A stretch of 64,000 bases of DNA from Arhodomonas sp051195215 (GTDB lineage Bacteria > Pseudomonadota > Gammaproteobacteria > Nitrococcales > Nitrococcaceae). The position numbers and the translations under genes were made by a program. The DNA is taken from positions 62,001 to 126,000 of the forward strand of contig NZ_JBNAZM010000003.1 in the NCBI RefSeq assembly GCF_051195215.1, read 5' to 3'. The notes under the pieces were generated by a model. That model searched no databases and was not told the DNA's origin. It saw only the letters and a program-made list of their open reading frames with translations. This document shows, in pieces, positions 1-9,342 of the stretch. Each line of letters starts with the position of its first letter. Positions within the stretch are counted from its first letter, which is position 1.

Positions 1-1531
1 TCCACAGCAGCGCCGAGACCGTCAGCTCGTTGACCGCGATCAGGAAGACCAGCAGCCCACCGGCGAACACCGCCGGGGCGACCAGCGGCAGCACAATGTC
101 GAGCAGCCGGCGCAGCGGCCCCGCGCCGGCGAGTCGCGCGGCTTCCTCCAGGGAACCGTCCAGCTCGGCCAGGCCGCTCGTGACCGGCTTCAGCGCGACC
201 GTGAGAAACCGCGCCAGATAGGCGACGAATATCAGTGCGAGCGTGCCGTAGAGCGACACCTCCACCACCGGCATCGGCCGTGCGAACAGCAGAATGCAGG
301 CGATGGCGAGCACCACGCCCGGCAGCGCGTAGGGCAGCTCGAGCACGCTGGTCACTACCGCCCGCACCGTGGCGGGGCAGCGACGCAGGCGATAGGCGAG
401 GGGCAGGCACCCGCTCATCAGTACGACCGCGGCGCCGCCAGCGAGCAGCAGGCTGTTGCTGAACGCCCGGGCGGTCACACCCTGGCGGTCGAGCATCTCC
501 CGGTAGGCGCCCAGTGTGGCGGTATCACCGGAGAGTGGAACGCCGAGGGCCGGCACGAGCGAGCCGACCACCAGCGCGGCCAGCGGCGCGACCAGAATCA
601 GAGCGAGAACGGCGGCGAGCAACGCTTCCACCCAGGGCCTGGCACCGGCCAGCCGGAACCGCTGTGGCCGGCCGCCGCTGCCGGCCAGTGTACTGGCACT
701 CCCCGCGGTGAGACTTTGCTGGACGAGCACACCCGCGACGGCGAGCACGGCGATCAGCAGCGACAACGCGGCGACCTCGCTCAGCATTTGGTTCCCGAAC
801 CCGGCCATGCGCTGGTAGATCAGCGTCGGCAGGACGTAATAGGAGGCGGGGATACCGAGCATCGCCGGAATGCCGAAGTTGCCCAGAGCCGAGACGAACG
901 CCATGGCCCCACCGGCAACCAGACCGTTTCGGGACAGCGGCAGGATCACGTCGCGCCACACCGCTCGCTGGCACGCGCCGCTGATGCGCGCCGCGGCGAT
1001 AAGATCGCCGGGCAGGTTGAGCAGACTCGTACGCAGCGCCAGAAAGACCAGGGGCGCATGCTGGATGCCGAGCAGCAACGCGATGCCGTTCGCCGAGTAC
1101 AGCGGCTGCGGACTGCCGAGCGGCGGCGCCAGCCCCAGTGTGTTGAGCACCGGGCTGGCCGGACCGAAGAGCTGCAACCAGCTGAGCGCCGTGACCTGCG
1201 GCGGTATCATCATCGGCAGCATGAAGGCGAAGACGAACGCACCCTTGGCGCGCACGTCCGTGAGCGTGATGCTTACCGCGAAAAGCCCCCCCAGGAGCAG
1301 CGAGATCACCGTACCCGCACCCGCGGTGTAGACGCTGTGCCACAACGCCCGCCATGTCGCCGCAGCGGTGAGCATGCGCCAAAGGGGCGAGTCGCCCCCT
1401 TGCTGAAGGTCGCCGAACGCTTCCAGCAGCAACCGCAGCGTCGGCGCCAGCGCCAGCACGGCCACCGGAACCAGGTACACGACCGGCAGCCAGCGCGAGT
1501 GGCTGCCGGCCGGAGTGAGCACCCGTGCCAT
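1..1531 (-). CDS. ABC transporter permease, iron/aminoethylphosphonate type (3' end outside window)
   Basis: The frame stays open from an ATG at 1531 to the left edge, so at least 510 residues are present and the C-terminus is missing. The protein is strongly hydrophobic, with many membrane segments and two repeated halves of the binding-protein-dependent permease type. This matches the large double permeases of ferric-iron (FbpB/AfuB) and 2-aminoethylphosphonate importers. The start overlaps the stop of the upstream binding-protein gene (ATGA), so translation is probably coupled. The ATPase subunit is not in the window and may lie beyond base 1. The substrate is uncertain. Confidence 0.8.
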   Translation of the reverse strand, partial: MARVLTPAGSHSRWLPVVYLVPVAVLALAPTLRLLLEAFGDLQQGGDSPLWRMLTAAATWRALWHSVYTAGAGTVISLLLGGLFAVSITLTDVRAKGAFVFAFMLPMMIPPQVTALSWLQLFGPASPVLNTLGLAPPLGSPQPLYSANGIALLLGIQHAPLVFLALRTSLLNLPGDLIAAARISGACQRAVWRDVILPLSRNGLVAGGAMAFVSALGNFGIPAMLGIPASYYVLPTLIYQRMAGFGNQMLSEVAALSLLIAVLAVAGVLVQQSLTAGSASTLAGSGGRPQRFRLAGARPWVEALLAAVLALILVAPLAALVVGSLVPALGVPLSGDTATLGAYREMLDRQGVTARAFSNSLLLAGGAAVVLMSGCLPLAYRLRRCPATVRAVVTSVLELPYALPGVVLAIACILLFARPMPVVEVSLYGTLALIFVAYLARFLTVALKPVTSGLAELDGSLEEAARLAGAGPLRRLLDIVLPLVAPAVFAGGLLVFLIAVNELTVSALLW

Positions 1532-2511
1532 CAGCTTCCGAATATCTCGCTGAAGCGCTGCTTGAACGCCTCGGCGTTGTCCAACGCCCGCTCCGCGTCG
1601 AGAGGCAGGAGCTCGATCTCCTCACGCGGCGGGAAGCCCTCCGGAGCGGCCACGTCGTCGCGGGCCGGCAAATAGCCCTGGCTGCGCACGAGCGCCTGGC
1701 CCTCGCGGGAGAGGACAAAATCCACGAACGCCTGCGCCGCGTCCGGATGCTCGGCGCCGGCCATGATCGCCACCGGCTCGGTCACCGCGCTCACGCCTTC
1801 TTCCGGGAAGACGAATTCCACCGGCGCGCCTTTCGCGGACTCGCGTATCGGCAGGAAATCCACGACCACGCCATAGGCCTTGGTGCCCGAGGCCACGGCC
1901 TTCAGCACGCCGCCGTTGCCGCCCTGGGCGCTGGCATCGTTGGCGCTGAGCGCTCGATAGTAATCCCAGCCGAGCGCCGGGGCGTCCGTCAGCGTCGCGA
2001 GGTGGATCAACGCGGCCCCGGAGTACAGCGGGCTGGGCATGGTCACCTGGCCAGCGTAGGCGTCGCCGGTGAGATCCTGCCAGCTCGCCGGCCGTTCGGC
2101 GGCGCGGGTGTTGTAGACGATCCCCGTGGTGATGAGCTTGGTGCTGTAGTAGTAGCCCCCGGACTCGTAGAGGCTGCTGTCGTAAGCGTCGCGGTGCTCG
2201 CTGAGGTAGGGCTGGAGATGCCCGTCACGCTTGAGCGATTCCATGCTGACCGTATCCGCGATGAGCAGTACGTCCGGCTTGACCACCCCGGCCTCGAGCT
2301 CGGCACGGAGCTTGCCCATGAGTTTTGTGGTGCCGTCACGGACCCACTCCACCTCGATGTCCGGATGCGCCTTCTGGAACGCGTCCACGGTCTGCTGGGC
2401 GTCGGTGGTTGGCTGGCTGGTGTAGAGCACCAGCGGGTCGGCGGCGTTGCCCGCCATCGGCAGGCCGATCATCGCTGCCAGAACGGCCGTACGAAGCATT
2501 CGGTGAACCAT
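1531..2511 (-). CDS. ABC transporter periplasmic substrate-binding protein, iron/phosphonate family
   Basis: This is a 326-residue secreted protein. The signal peptide runs to about residue 23 (hydrophobic stretch ending GNAAD). The mature start LVLYTSQPTTDAQQ and the later GIVYNTRAAERPASW and FVDFVLSREGQALV segments are typical of family 1 binding proteins for ferric iron or 2-aminoethylphosphonate. It would deliver ligand to the adjacent permease. The next gene's start overlaps its stop. A divergent DeoR-type regulator begins 139 bp away, which suggests control by a phosphorylated metabolite and favours an organophosphate or phosphonate ligand over iron. That last point is inference. Confidence 0.82.
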   Translation of the reverse strand: MVHRMLRTAVLAAMIGLPMAGNAADPLVLYTSQPTTDAQQTVDAFQKAHPDIEVEWVRDGTTKLMGKLRAELEAGVVKPDVLLIADTVSMESLKRDGHLQPYLSEHRDAYDSSLYESGGYYYSTKLITTGIVYNTRAAERPASWQDLTGDAYAGQVTMPSPLYSGAALIHLATLTDAPALGWDYYRALSANDASAQGGNGGVLKAVASGTKAYGVVVDFLPIRESAKGAPVEFVFPEEGVSAVTEPVAIMAGAEHPDAAQAFVDFVLSREGQALVRSQGYLPARDDVAAPEGFPPREEIELLPLDAERALDNAEAFKQRFSEIFGS

Positions 2512-2584
2512 GTATCACTCTCCGGCGTTGTGCGTGTGCGCTGCACAATCTACGGCGGCCGGCTTACAACGCCGTGACACATGA

Positions 2585-2617
2585 CTTTCGTTACGATGCC
2601 GAAAATTTTCGCTTTCG
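2585..2617. promoter_or_regulatory. candidate DeoR-family operator between divergent genes
   Basis: The 139-bp divergent spacer holds repeated TTTCG words (about 2586, 2607, 2613, and again near 2629) and a perfect palindrome, GAAAATTTTC, at 2601-2610. GlpR/DeoR-family operators commonly contain repeated TTCG words. The site lies just upstream of the DeoR ribosome binding site, so autoregulation is plausible. This is inference from pattern only. Confidence 0.35.
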
Positions 2618-2650
2618 CCGCATCCGGCTTTCGCCAGGAGGTAGACCGCC

Positions 2651-3400
2651 GTGAGCTCGATCGATCGACAGCACCGCCTGCTCGCCCTGATCAACTGTGA
2701 AGGACGCCAGACCATTACCGCGCTCGCCGAGCGGTTCGCGGTATCCGTGCAGACGATCCGCACCGACATCCGCACGCTCGCGGGCAAGGGCCTGGTCCTG
2801 CGCCGCCACGGTGAGGTCCTGCCGTTCCCGGACTACGAGAACGTCGCCTACGATCAGCGGCGGATCGTCAACGCCACCGGCAAACGACGCATCGCCCAGC
2901 GCTGCCTGGAGCTCATCGGTGACAATCAGTCGCTGTTCCTGGGCACGGGCACCACGGTGGAACAGCTCGCCGCCTCGCTCGCGGTGCGCGAGGGGCTGCA
3001 GATAATGACCAACAACCTGCATGCGGTACGCCACCTCTGCCACCACCCGAGCTGCCAGCTCACCGTGGCCGGCGGGCGTGTGCGCCAGCGTGATCAGGAC
3101 ATCATCGGCGGTGATGCCTGGCGTTTCTTCGAGCGTTACCGCGTGGACGTCGGCGTGGTGTCGGTGGGCGCGATGGACCGCTGGGGACGGCTGTACGACT
3201 ACAACGATGACGAGGTCATGGCGCGGGAAGGACTGGTGGCCAACGCGCGGCTTACCGCCGTACTCATCGACAGCACCAAGTTCGACACCCGGGCGAGCTG
3301 CAATGCCGGCACCGTGGCGGACTACGACGTGGTGATCACCGACGAGCCGCTGCCCCGGGCACTGCGCTCGACCCTCGGCACACGGGCCATGCATGGCTGA
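2651..3400 (+). CDS. DeoR/GlpR-family transcriptional regulator
   Basis: This is a 249-residue protein. The N-terminal winged helix (residues 5-60) contains ITALAERFAVSVQTIRTDI, the DeoR recognition-helix region. The C-terminal sensor domain contains LFLGTGTTVEQLA and FDTRASCNAG, the pattern of DeoR sugar-phosphate-binding domains. The GTG start is supported by a perfect AGGAGG at 2636-2641, 9 nt upstream. It is divergent from the ABC importer and is its likely repressor. The family usually responds to phosphorylated sugars or polyols; the effector here is unknown. Confidence 0.88.
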   Translation: MSSIDRQHRLLALINCEGRQTITALAERFAVSVQTIRTDIRTLAGKGLVLRRHGEVLPFPDYENVAYDQRRIVNATGKRRIAQRCLELIGDNQSLFLGTGTTVEQLAASLAVREGLQIMTNNLHAVRHLCHHPSCQLTVAGGRVRQRDQDIIGGDAWRFFERYRVDVGVVSVGAMDRWGRLYDYNDDEVMAREGLVANARLTAVLIDSTKFDTRASCNAGTVADYDVVITDEPLPRALRSTLGTRAMHG

Positions 3401-3551
3401 ATCGAAAGATTACGGCGACCATTCATCAGAAAGTGATGCACTGCGCAAACGGTAGGCGATGAAGAGCGTGACCCATGCACGCTTTCAGCTATATTGACCG
3501 TAAAACAGTACGTCATCACTGCGATCGTCGGGCGGCCTGGGGGCGACAAGC

Positions 3552-4433
3552 ATGGAGTCTGGGGGTGCCGTGCTCATTGTCGAGCGCGCATTGGGCAACA
3601 ACAACGACCGCAAGCACATCGACGCCTTGCGGGAGAACGGTTACACGGTGAACACCATCGCCCGCGGCACCAACCCCGTACCCATGATGTCCGAGCTCAA
3701 CCCCGTCGCGGCGTGCTTTCAGTACGACTACCCGGATCTTCCCGGCCTTGCCGACCTTCAGAACGCCAAGCAGCGCGTTCCCAGTGTGCCCATCCTGATG
3801 ATCACCCAGGCCCATTCCGAGGCACTCGCCGTTTGGGCCTTCCGAACCCGGGTCTGGGATTACTTCGTCGAGCCGGTGGACATCAACCGCTTTCTCGCGG
3901 TCGTCGAGGTGCTCGCGGCAGTGCGACAGGCGGATGCACGCACCCCGGGCAGGAAGGAGCGCGGCGTCGCTTCGGCGCCCTACCGAATCCCAGCGGAGGC
4001 GCGGGTGCGGCCGCCGGACACGCCATCGACGGCCCAGACACGCGCCCTGGAGAACGCACTGTCGTTCATCGACCGCCACCTGCACGAGAAGATCGCCCAG
4101 GCGGACGTGGCGAGCATCTGCGGCCTGAGCCCGTTCCAGTTCAGCCGGGCATTCAAACGGCATTTCGGCACCACCTTCCAGGAATACCTCCTGCGCCGGC
4201 GTGTCGCCGAGGCCATGCACATGCTCAAGCACCCGGGGGCCTCCATCACCGACGTCTGCTACAACGTCGGCTTCCGGGACCTTTCCTACTTCACCCGGAT
4301 TTTCCACCGGTACGTAGGTGAGCCGCCGCGGGAATATCGCGAGCGGGCGAAGATATCGGCGAATGGCAAGCCTCCCGAGCTTCCCGATCCCGAGCAGGTG
4401 CTGTCGTTGCCGATGAGGAACCCGAAGCACTAG
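3552..4433 (+). CDS. AraC-family regulator with degenerate receiver domain
   Basis: This is a 293-residue protein. Residues 1-120 fold like a response-regulator receiver (VLIVERA at the start, YFVEPVDINRF at the end). The acidic pair after the first strand is E-R rather than D-D/E-D, and the conserved lysine before the final loop is replaced by glutamate (VEP for KP). Phosphorylation by a standard histidine kinase is therefore doubtful. Residues 165-270 form a double AraC helix-turn-helix (ADVASICGLSPFQFSRAFKR and ITDVCYNVGFRDLSYFTRIF). It points at the 3' end of the Tad operon on the other strand. A role in controlling that operon is possible but not shown. Confidence 0.85.
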   Translation: MESGGAVLIVERALGNNNDRKHIDALRENGYTVNTIARGTNPVPMMSELNPVAACFQYDYPDLPGLADLQNAKQRVPSVPILMITQAHSEALAVWAFRTRVWDYFVEPVDINRFLAVVEVLAAVRQADARTPGRKERGVASAPYRIPAEARVRPPDTPSTAQTRALENALSFIDRHLHEKIAQADVASICGLSPFQFSRAFKRHFGTTFQEYLLRRRVAEAMHMLKHPGASITDVCYNVGFRDLSYFTRIFHRYVGEPPREYRERAKISANGKPPELPDPEQVLSLPMRNPKH

Positions 4434-4600
4434 CACCGCGGCCGGCCGGACCGCGAGCGTCAATCTGTCGCCCCCGGGCGAGCACCCGAAGCAATCCACC
4501 ACGGACACACTGAAAGGAATCGCGGGTGACAACGGCACCGCCGCCGCCACCCGTGACCTCGCCGCTTGAAGCTTGCGACTTGCAACTCACCTCAGACGAC

Positions 4601-5899
4601 TCACTGCACCAGCACCGGAATCTCGGCGAGCACGCCGAAGTTCTCCCCACCCGTGTTTCCCGTGGGCTCGTGGGGTGAGCAGTCCGGCAGGAAGTAGATG
4701 GTCTTCTTCTGCCAGCCGCTGACCTGGGGATCGGGATCCCACCGGGCGATCTCGCCGTCCGGCCGGCGAATGTTGAACGTTTCGACGAAGTCGTCCCAGC
4801 GTACGCGGCCGTCCGGATCGTCGTTCGACCATGTGCCGTCGGATTGGCCATCGGCATTCCAGTCGGGCAATTCCATCTGTGTGGGCGCATCCCGGTCGAT
4901 GTTGTTGGCCTGATCCACCACCCACGCGACGTTCACGTTCACCGCACCGACCAACTGGTTACAGGGCCCCGGATTGTCGCCATTACACTGAATGACCGGC
5001 AGCGTCATGTTCCACAGCTCGGTCTCGCCCGTTCCCATCGACCAGCAAGCCTCGAAATCATTGAAGGTCGCCTGTGACTGACCGCCCAGTGTCGCCATAT
5101 CCTTGCCGAGGGTGAGCGACTCCGGGTTGCCGTTGCCGCATACCAGCGAGCGCATCTCGTCGGTATTGGTACCGCCCTGGCAGGCGTTGTCCTGGTTGAA
5201 GGACGTCCAGCCGCCGGTTTCGCTGTAGCTGTCATTGGAGGAGCTCGAGATGAACCGGCCAATGCTGCAATCGTAGGACCCGTCGGGCTGCAGAAGCTTC
5301 TCCTCGCACAACGCGATGGGCTGGTCCACGTCGAAGGGCCGCAGGTCGCCCGCGTAGCCGAGGTACGCCACCGCCCGCGCGGCACTCTGGTACTCGGAAT
5401 GCCCGAAGATGTAACCGAAGAACGCGGCGACCGGTGTGGCGTTGCGCTCGGTCACCACTTCGACGGCATTGATGAAGTTCGGATCGGCGTCGAGCTCGGC
5501 GGCGGTCTTGCCGAACAGTTCCACCGGTTCCAGGGAAGGATTCGGCGTGAACGTGCGTGTGGCGAAGCTCCAGTGCCCACGCCGCACGCGCGTGACTTCC
5601 ACCGGCTCACCCTGGCTGTCGTTGGACGCCGCCGTGTCCGCGGCGACCTGATTGGCGTCGGGATTCACGGCGCTACCGTCGTCCAGGTACAGCCAGCGCG
5701 CGCCGGCGAGCGCTCCGCCGTCCGCCGCGTTCTGCAGCTCGTTGCGCGCCACGTACAGGTTGCTGGTATCGATCGCGAGCATGGCGAAGCCGAACAGCAT
5801 GACGACGGACAGGGCCATCAGCACCAGGGAGATACCCTGCTGCGCCCGCGGCGGTGCCCCCTCAGGCAGCCGGAGCGTGTTGCGACCCCGGGCATCCAT
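4601..5899 (-). CDS. tadG: TadG-like pilus assembly protein
   Basis: This is about 432 residues. The N-terminus has the TadE/TadG-type pseudopilin-like segment, GISLVLMALSVVMLFGFAML, followed by NELQNAADGGALAGARWLYL, the signature of TadG N-termini. The rest is a large extracytoplasmic domain with few clear motifs and several cysteines. I see no obvious von Willebrand A domain. The ATG at 5899 overlaps the tadE stop (TGATG). A GTG at 5902 is an alternative start. It is the last gene of the Tad operon. The family is membrane-anchored and needed for Flp pilus assembly; its exact role is not settled. Confidence 0.82.
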   Translation of the reverse strand: MDARGRNTLRLPEGAPPRAQQGISLVLMALSVVMLFGFAMLAIDTSNLYVARNELQNAADGGALAGARWLYLDDGSAVNPDANQVAADTAASNDSQGEPVEVTRVRRGHWSFATRTFTPNPSLEPVELFGKTAAELDADPNFINAVEVVTERNATPVAAFFGYIFGHSEYQSAARAVAYLGYAGDLRPFDVDQPIALCEEKLLQPDGSYDCSIGRFISSSSNDSYSETGGWTSFNQDNACQGGTNTDEMRSLVCGNGNPESLTLGKDMATLGGQSQATFNDFEACWSMGTGETELWNMTLPVIQCNGDNPGPCNQLVGAVNVNVAWVVDQANNIDRDAPTQMELPDWNADGQSDGTWSNDDPDGRVRWDDFVETFNIRRPDGEIARWDPDPQVSGWQKKTIYFLPDCSPHEPTGNTGGENFGVLAEIPVLVQ

Positions 5900-6345
5900 C
5901 ACTCGGCCCTCATGGCAGCGGTCGCCGACAGGGTCATATCCGTGACCGAGCTGGCGAACTGGGGCAGTATCAGGAAGTCGTACGGGTAGTCCACGGTGAC
6001 GCTGAGCTCGTCACCGGCGTTGTACGTCCCGTCGCCGTCCAGGTCGGTGCGCTGAATCTGCACGCTGAGGCTCGCCGGGCCGCCCAGCGAGATGAGATAC
6101 GCCTCCGCGTAGTCCCGCACCGCCGCTTCGATGGCCGCATTCTCCGCACCGAGATCCCGCGGATCCTGCCGGAAGAGGATGCCCGTACGCGCCCCCTCCC
6201 GGCTGGCGTTGGTGATCGTGGCCTTGTCGAAGAACACGATGCTGAACTCGATGATCCCGAACAGCAGCATGAACAGCAGCAGCGCGGTGATCGCGAACTC
6301 CACCAGCTCCGTGCCCGCTTGCCGAAACCGATTACCCGTTCTCAT
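5899..6345 (-). CDS. tadE: TadE-like minor pseudopilin
   Basis: This is a 148-residue protein. It starts at the ATG at 6345, chosen because GGGAGGGGG lies immediately upstream; an upstream ATG at 6390 lacks a ribosome binding site. The sequence has the TadE signature: a short basic leader, then GTELVEFAITALLLFMLLFG, the prepilin-like cleavage and membrane segment with the conserved glutamate, then the ITNASREGAR motif. TadE proteins are processed by the CpaA/TadV peptidase and help Flp pilus biogenesis. The start follows the TPR gene by 41 bp and the stop overlaps tadG. Confidence 0.88.
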   Translation of the reverse strand: MRTGNRFRQAGTELVEFAITALLLFMLLFGIIEFSIVFFDKATITNASREGARTGILFRQDPRDLGAENAAIEAAVRDYAEAYLISLGGPASLSVQIQRTDLDGDGTYNAGDELSVTVDYPYDFLILPQFASSVTDMTLSATAAMRAE

Positions 6346-6386
6346 GTCACCCCCTCCCGGACACTCGTTGTCCATCAGCCGCGGCG

Positions 6387-7343
6387 TCAACGCGCCGATT
6401 CCCGTCCGTCTTCACCACCGTCCATGCGCCCGCGCACCCGTGTGGCGTTTTCGCTGGCGGTCTCGTAGAACGTGGGCGACGCCCTCATGGCCTCGTCGAA
6501 CAGGCGTGCCGCCATCTCGGCATCGCCGTCGAGCATGGCGACGTAACCCATGTCGTTGTAGGCCTCGGCGCTGGGCTGGGTATGCCGGAAGGCGGCCAGG
6601 GCCTCGTCGTAGCGGCCCTGGCGTACATGCACCAGGCCCAGGTTCCGCCACGCGAGCTGGTGCTCGGCGTCGGCGGCCAGGGCACGCTCCAGTGCCGCCC
6701 GTGCACCGGACCAGTCACCGGCGAGATACCGGGAGTAGCCCAGGTTGTTGAGAATCACCGCCGAGCCGGCGTTGATTTCGAGGGCGGCCTCGTAGTGCTT
6801 CTTCGCCGCGGCGAAGCGGCTGTCCAGGTCCGCGAGCACGCCCAGGGCATTCTGCGCACGCCAGGAGCGTGCCCCTTCGTCCACGGCGGTTTCCAATGCC
6901 TGCCGTGCATCGCCGTAGGCGCGCTGACGCAACCTCAGGATGCCGAGGGCGATCCGGGCGGAATGCTCCTTGGGCTCGACCCGCAACGCCCAGCGATAAG
7001 CGGCTTCGGCGAGGTTCGCATTGCCCCGACGGTCGTGAATGGCACCGATTCGGTAAAGCACCTCCGGCGACGGCTCGTCGGCCATTTCCAGGCCGCGGAT
7101 ATACTCGAAAAGGGCCCTGTCCCAATCCCCCGCCTTGGCGGCCGCGTCGCCCCGAGCCTTGGCCTCGGCGGGGGAACCCGCCGGAAAGCTGGTACCGAAA
7201 GCGGCAGTGGACTCACCGTCATAAAGCGCGCTGTAAGCGCCCCCGTTGCCGTCGTTTTTCTGCGGCGTCGCCGCGCACGCGAGCAGTGTCAGGCTCAGCA
7301 CGAGCACCGAGCCCGCCTTCATGCCTCGATTCAGCATTCCCAT
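6387..7343 (-). CDS. tadD: TPR-repeat lipoprotein, TadD-like
   Basis: This is a 318-residue protein. The signal peptide ends in a lipobox (LTLLACAA), so it should be a lipoprotein. It is followed by at least five tetratricopeptide repeats from about residue 60 to 290 (e.g. AEAAYRWALRVEPKEHSARI, LAWRNLGLVHVRQGRYDEAL). TadD proteins of Tad loci have this layout and act in secretin or pilus assembly at the outer membrane. The start at 7343 has GAGGGGGT upstream; the frame extends to 7385 without a good binding site. It sits between tadC and tadE, the usual place. Confidence 0.85.
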   Translation of the reverse strand: MGMLNRGMKAGSVLVLSLTLLACAATPQKNDGNGGAYSALYDGESTAAFGTSFPAGSPAEAKARGDAAAKAGDWDRALFEYIRGLEMADEPSPEVLYRIGAIHDRRGNANLAEAAYRWALRVEPKEHSARIALGILRLRQRAYGDARQALETAVDEGARSWRAQNALGVLADLDSRFAAAKKHYEAALEINAGSAVILNNLGYSRYLAGDWSGARAALERALAADAEHQLAWRNLGLVHVRQGRYDEALAAFRHTQPSAEAYNDMGYVAMLDGDAEMAARLFDEAMRASPTFYETASENATRVRGRMDGGEDGRESAR

Positions 7344-7374
7344 CACCGATACCCCCTCGGTCGTCCCCGACCGG

Positions 7375-8346
7375 TCAACGCGCACCGAGCGCAGCCATCG
7401 CGCCGATAATCGGCGGACCCAGAGTCACCACGAAGAAACTCGGAAAGATGCACAGCACCAGCGGGAAGAGCATCTTCGTGCCCACCTTCGCGGCCCGCTC
7501 CTCGGCACGCTGCGTGCGCTTGTCCCGCAGCTCCTCGGAGTAGATGCGCAGGGTGGCGGCCACGCTGGTGCCAAAACGCATGCTCTGCAGCAGCGTCGTC
7601 ACCAGCGCGCGTACATCCTCGACGCCGGTACGGTCCTCCAGGTCCCTCAGGGCCTCGCGATTGTCCATTCCGGCACGTGTTTGCATGTTGAACAGCGTGA
7701 GCTCGTCGCACAGTAGCGGGTGGCTCACGGCGAGATCGTCGGCCACGCGCTGAATCGCCGCCGCCAACCCCAGCCCCGCCTCGGTGCAGACCACCAGCAG
7801 ATCCAGCGCGTCAGGAAGCGCACGAGCGATCGCCGTGGTGCGGCGCTTGATGCGGCGATCCAGCCACAGGCTCGGCGCCACGAACCCGGCGATGCCCGCC
7901 GCGGCGGTGAAAAGCATGGAGGCGGTCTCCGGCATGCGTGCCGTGACAGTGGCCAACGACGCGACGATCGGCAGCAGCACCGCGAGCGCCAGCTTGGCCC
8001 CGTAGAAGGTGGCGAGCGCACCATTGCCACGCAAACCCGCATGGCGGAGCCGCTCCTGGGCGCGGGCGCGCTGCGCACGGCCCTTCGGCACCAGGTAACG
8101 GCCCAGGGGCTCGACCATTTTCCCGGGGCCGCCCCGGGCGGTCGCGTCCGACGCGTCACCGCCCGGCGCGAGCGCCTGCAGGCGGCGGCGCAGTGGACTC
8201 GTAATCCCCGAAACCAGGAGCACCCCCGCGAGCATCAGGGTGAACACCGCCACACCGAGCATGATGGCAAAGCCCATCTGGGCCATCTCCGGCCGTGCCG
8301 ACACGCCCTCGACGAGACCGAACAATGCGCTGAGATAGTCATCCAT
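7375..8346 (-). CDS. tadC: Tad inner-membrane platform protein TadC
   Basis: This is a 323-residue type II secretion F-domain protein. There is an N-terminal membrane helix (GFAIMLGVAVFTLMLAGVLL), a cytoplasmic linker, and a central GspF domain ending in ERAAKVGTKMLFPLVLCIFP, which is characteristic of TadC, with C-terminal helices. With TadB it forms the inner-membrane platform driven by the CpaF ATPase. It begins 18 bp after tadB, behind a strong GGGAGGGG ribosome binding site. The length is normal for the family. Confidence 0.9.
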   Translation of the reverse strand: MDDYLSALFGLVEGVSARPEMAQMGFAIMLGVAVFTLMLAGVLLVSGITSPLRRRLQALAPGGDASDATARGGPGKMVEPLGRYLVPKGRAQRARAQERLRHAGLRGNGALATFYGAKLALAVLLPIVASLATVTARMPETASMLFTAAAGIAGFVAPSLWLDRRIKRRTTAIARALPDALDLLVVCTEAGLGLAAAIQRVADDLAVSHPLLCDELTLFNMQTRAGMDNREALRDLEDRTGVEDVRALVTTLLQSMRFGTSVAATLRIYSEELRDKRTQRAEERAAKVGTKMLFPLVLCIFPSFFVVTLGPPIIGAMAALGAR

Positions 8347-8364
8347 GGTTCGCCCCTCCCGGGT

Positions 8365-9342
8365 TCACGCGTCGATGCGCACAATGCGCTTGAGCCAGAG
8401 AATCCCCAGCATCATCAGCACGAAAGCCCCGATCACCAGCTTTCGCCCGGTGGGATCACCGGTGAGCATGGGAATGAAATCGGGATTGACCACGGATAGC
8501 GCGGCCGCCAGCACGAAAGGCATCAGCGAGAGTATCCAGGCGGCCATCTTGCCCTCTGCGGAAAGCGTGAGGAGCTTGCGTTTGAAGCGGAAGCGCTTGC
8601 GCACGACATCCGCGAGCTGATCCAGCAGCTCGGCGAGATTGCCGCCGGTCTCGCGCTGTATGAGCACCGAGCTCACGAAGGCCATGACCGTGACGCTGGG
8701 CACCCGCTCCAGCAGCCCGGCCAGCGCCGTGCGCACGTCGCCGCCGTAGTTGATCTCGGTGAAAGTGGTCGAAAACTCCTTGCCCACGGGATCGCGCATC
8801 TCCTCGCCCACGAGCATCAACGCGCCGGTAAACGGATGCCCGGCACGCAGTGCGCGCGCCATGATCACCAATGCGTCGGGGAACTGCTCTTCGAAGCGAG
8901 CGAGACGCTGGGCGCGCGCCATTATCAGACGCCCGACTGGCAGCGTCAGCGCGACGACCCCGGCAATGACAGCGAGCAAGCCGCTGGCGGTAAGGAACAC
9001 CACCGCCGCGCCGGTGATCACACCGATGGCGATCGCCATCAGGGCGACCCGGTATGCGGGTGTCTCCCGCCCTGCCTGCTCGAGCAATTGCTCCAGGCGT
9101 TGCATCCCCGGCAGCGCCTCCAGCGCGCGTTCCACGGAGGTAAGCTCGCGGAGGTACTTCTGGCGCACCAGCGACACGCCCGTGCCGCCCTCGTCGCTCA
9201 TCGAGCGCAGGCGGCTCTTGAGACGTTTGCGGGCCTGCCGGTTCTCGCCGAAGGCGGGCAGCATGAACGCCTGCACGAGCAGGAACACGGCGATGGCGAT
9301 CATGCCGATGACGATCACCTCGTCGGAGATCTCCCAGTTCAT
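8365..9342 (-). CDS. tadB: Tad inner-membrane platform protein TadB
   Basis: This is a 325-residue F-domain protein. It has an N-terminal membrane helix (VIVIGMIAIAVFLLVQAF), a central pair of helices, then the GspF domain with FPDALVIMARALRAGHPF and IQRETGGNLAELLDQLADVV, both classic TadB/F-domain signatures, and C-terminal membrane segments. It partners TadC and CpaF. Its ATG overlaps the cpaF stop by 4 nt (ATGA), so the two products are translationally coupled. Confidence 0.92.
   Translation of the reverse strand: MNWEISDEVIVIGMIAIAVFLLVQAFMLPAFGENRQARKRLKSRLRSMSDEGGTGVSLVRQKYLRELTSVERALEALPGMQRLEQLLEQAGRETPAYRVALMAIAIGVITGAAVVFLTASGLLAVIAGVVALTLPVGRLIMARAQRLARFEEQFPDALVIMARALRAGHPFTGALMLVGEEMRDPVGKEFSTTFTEINYGGDVRTALAGLLERVPSVTVMAFVSSVLIQRETGGNLAELLDQLADVVRKRFRFKRKLLTLSAEGKMAAWILSLMPFVLAAALSVVNPDFIPMLTGDPTGRKLVIGAFVLMMLGILWLKRIVRIDA

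Noticed and set aside
525..1718. Long minus-strand open frame rich in Arg and Ala
   Set aside because: It overlaps the permease in another frame. The permease frame is hydrophobic, family-like and coupled to the binding-protein gene.
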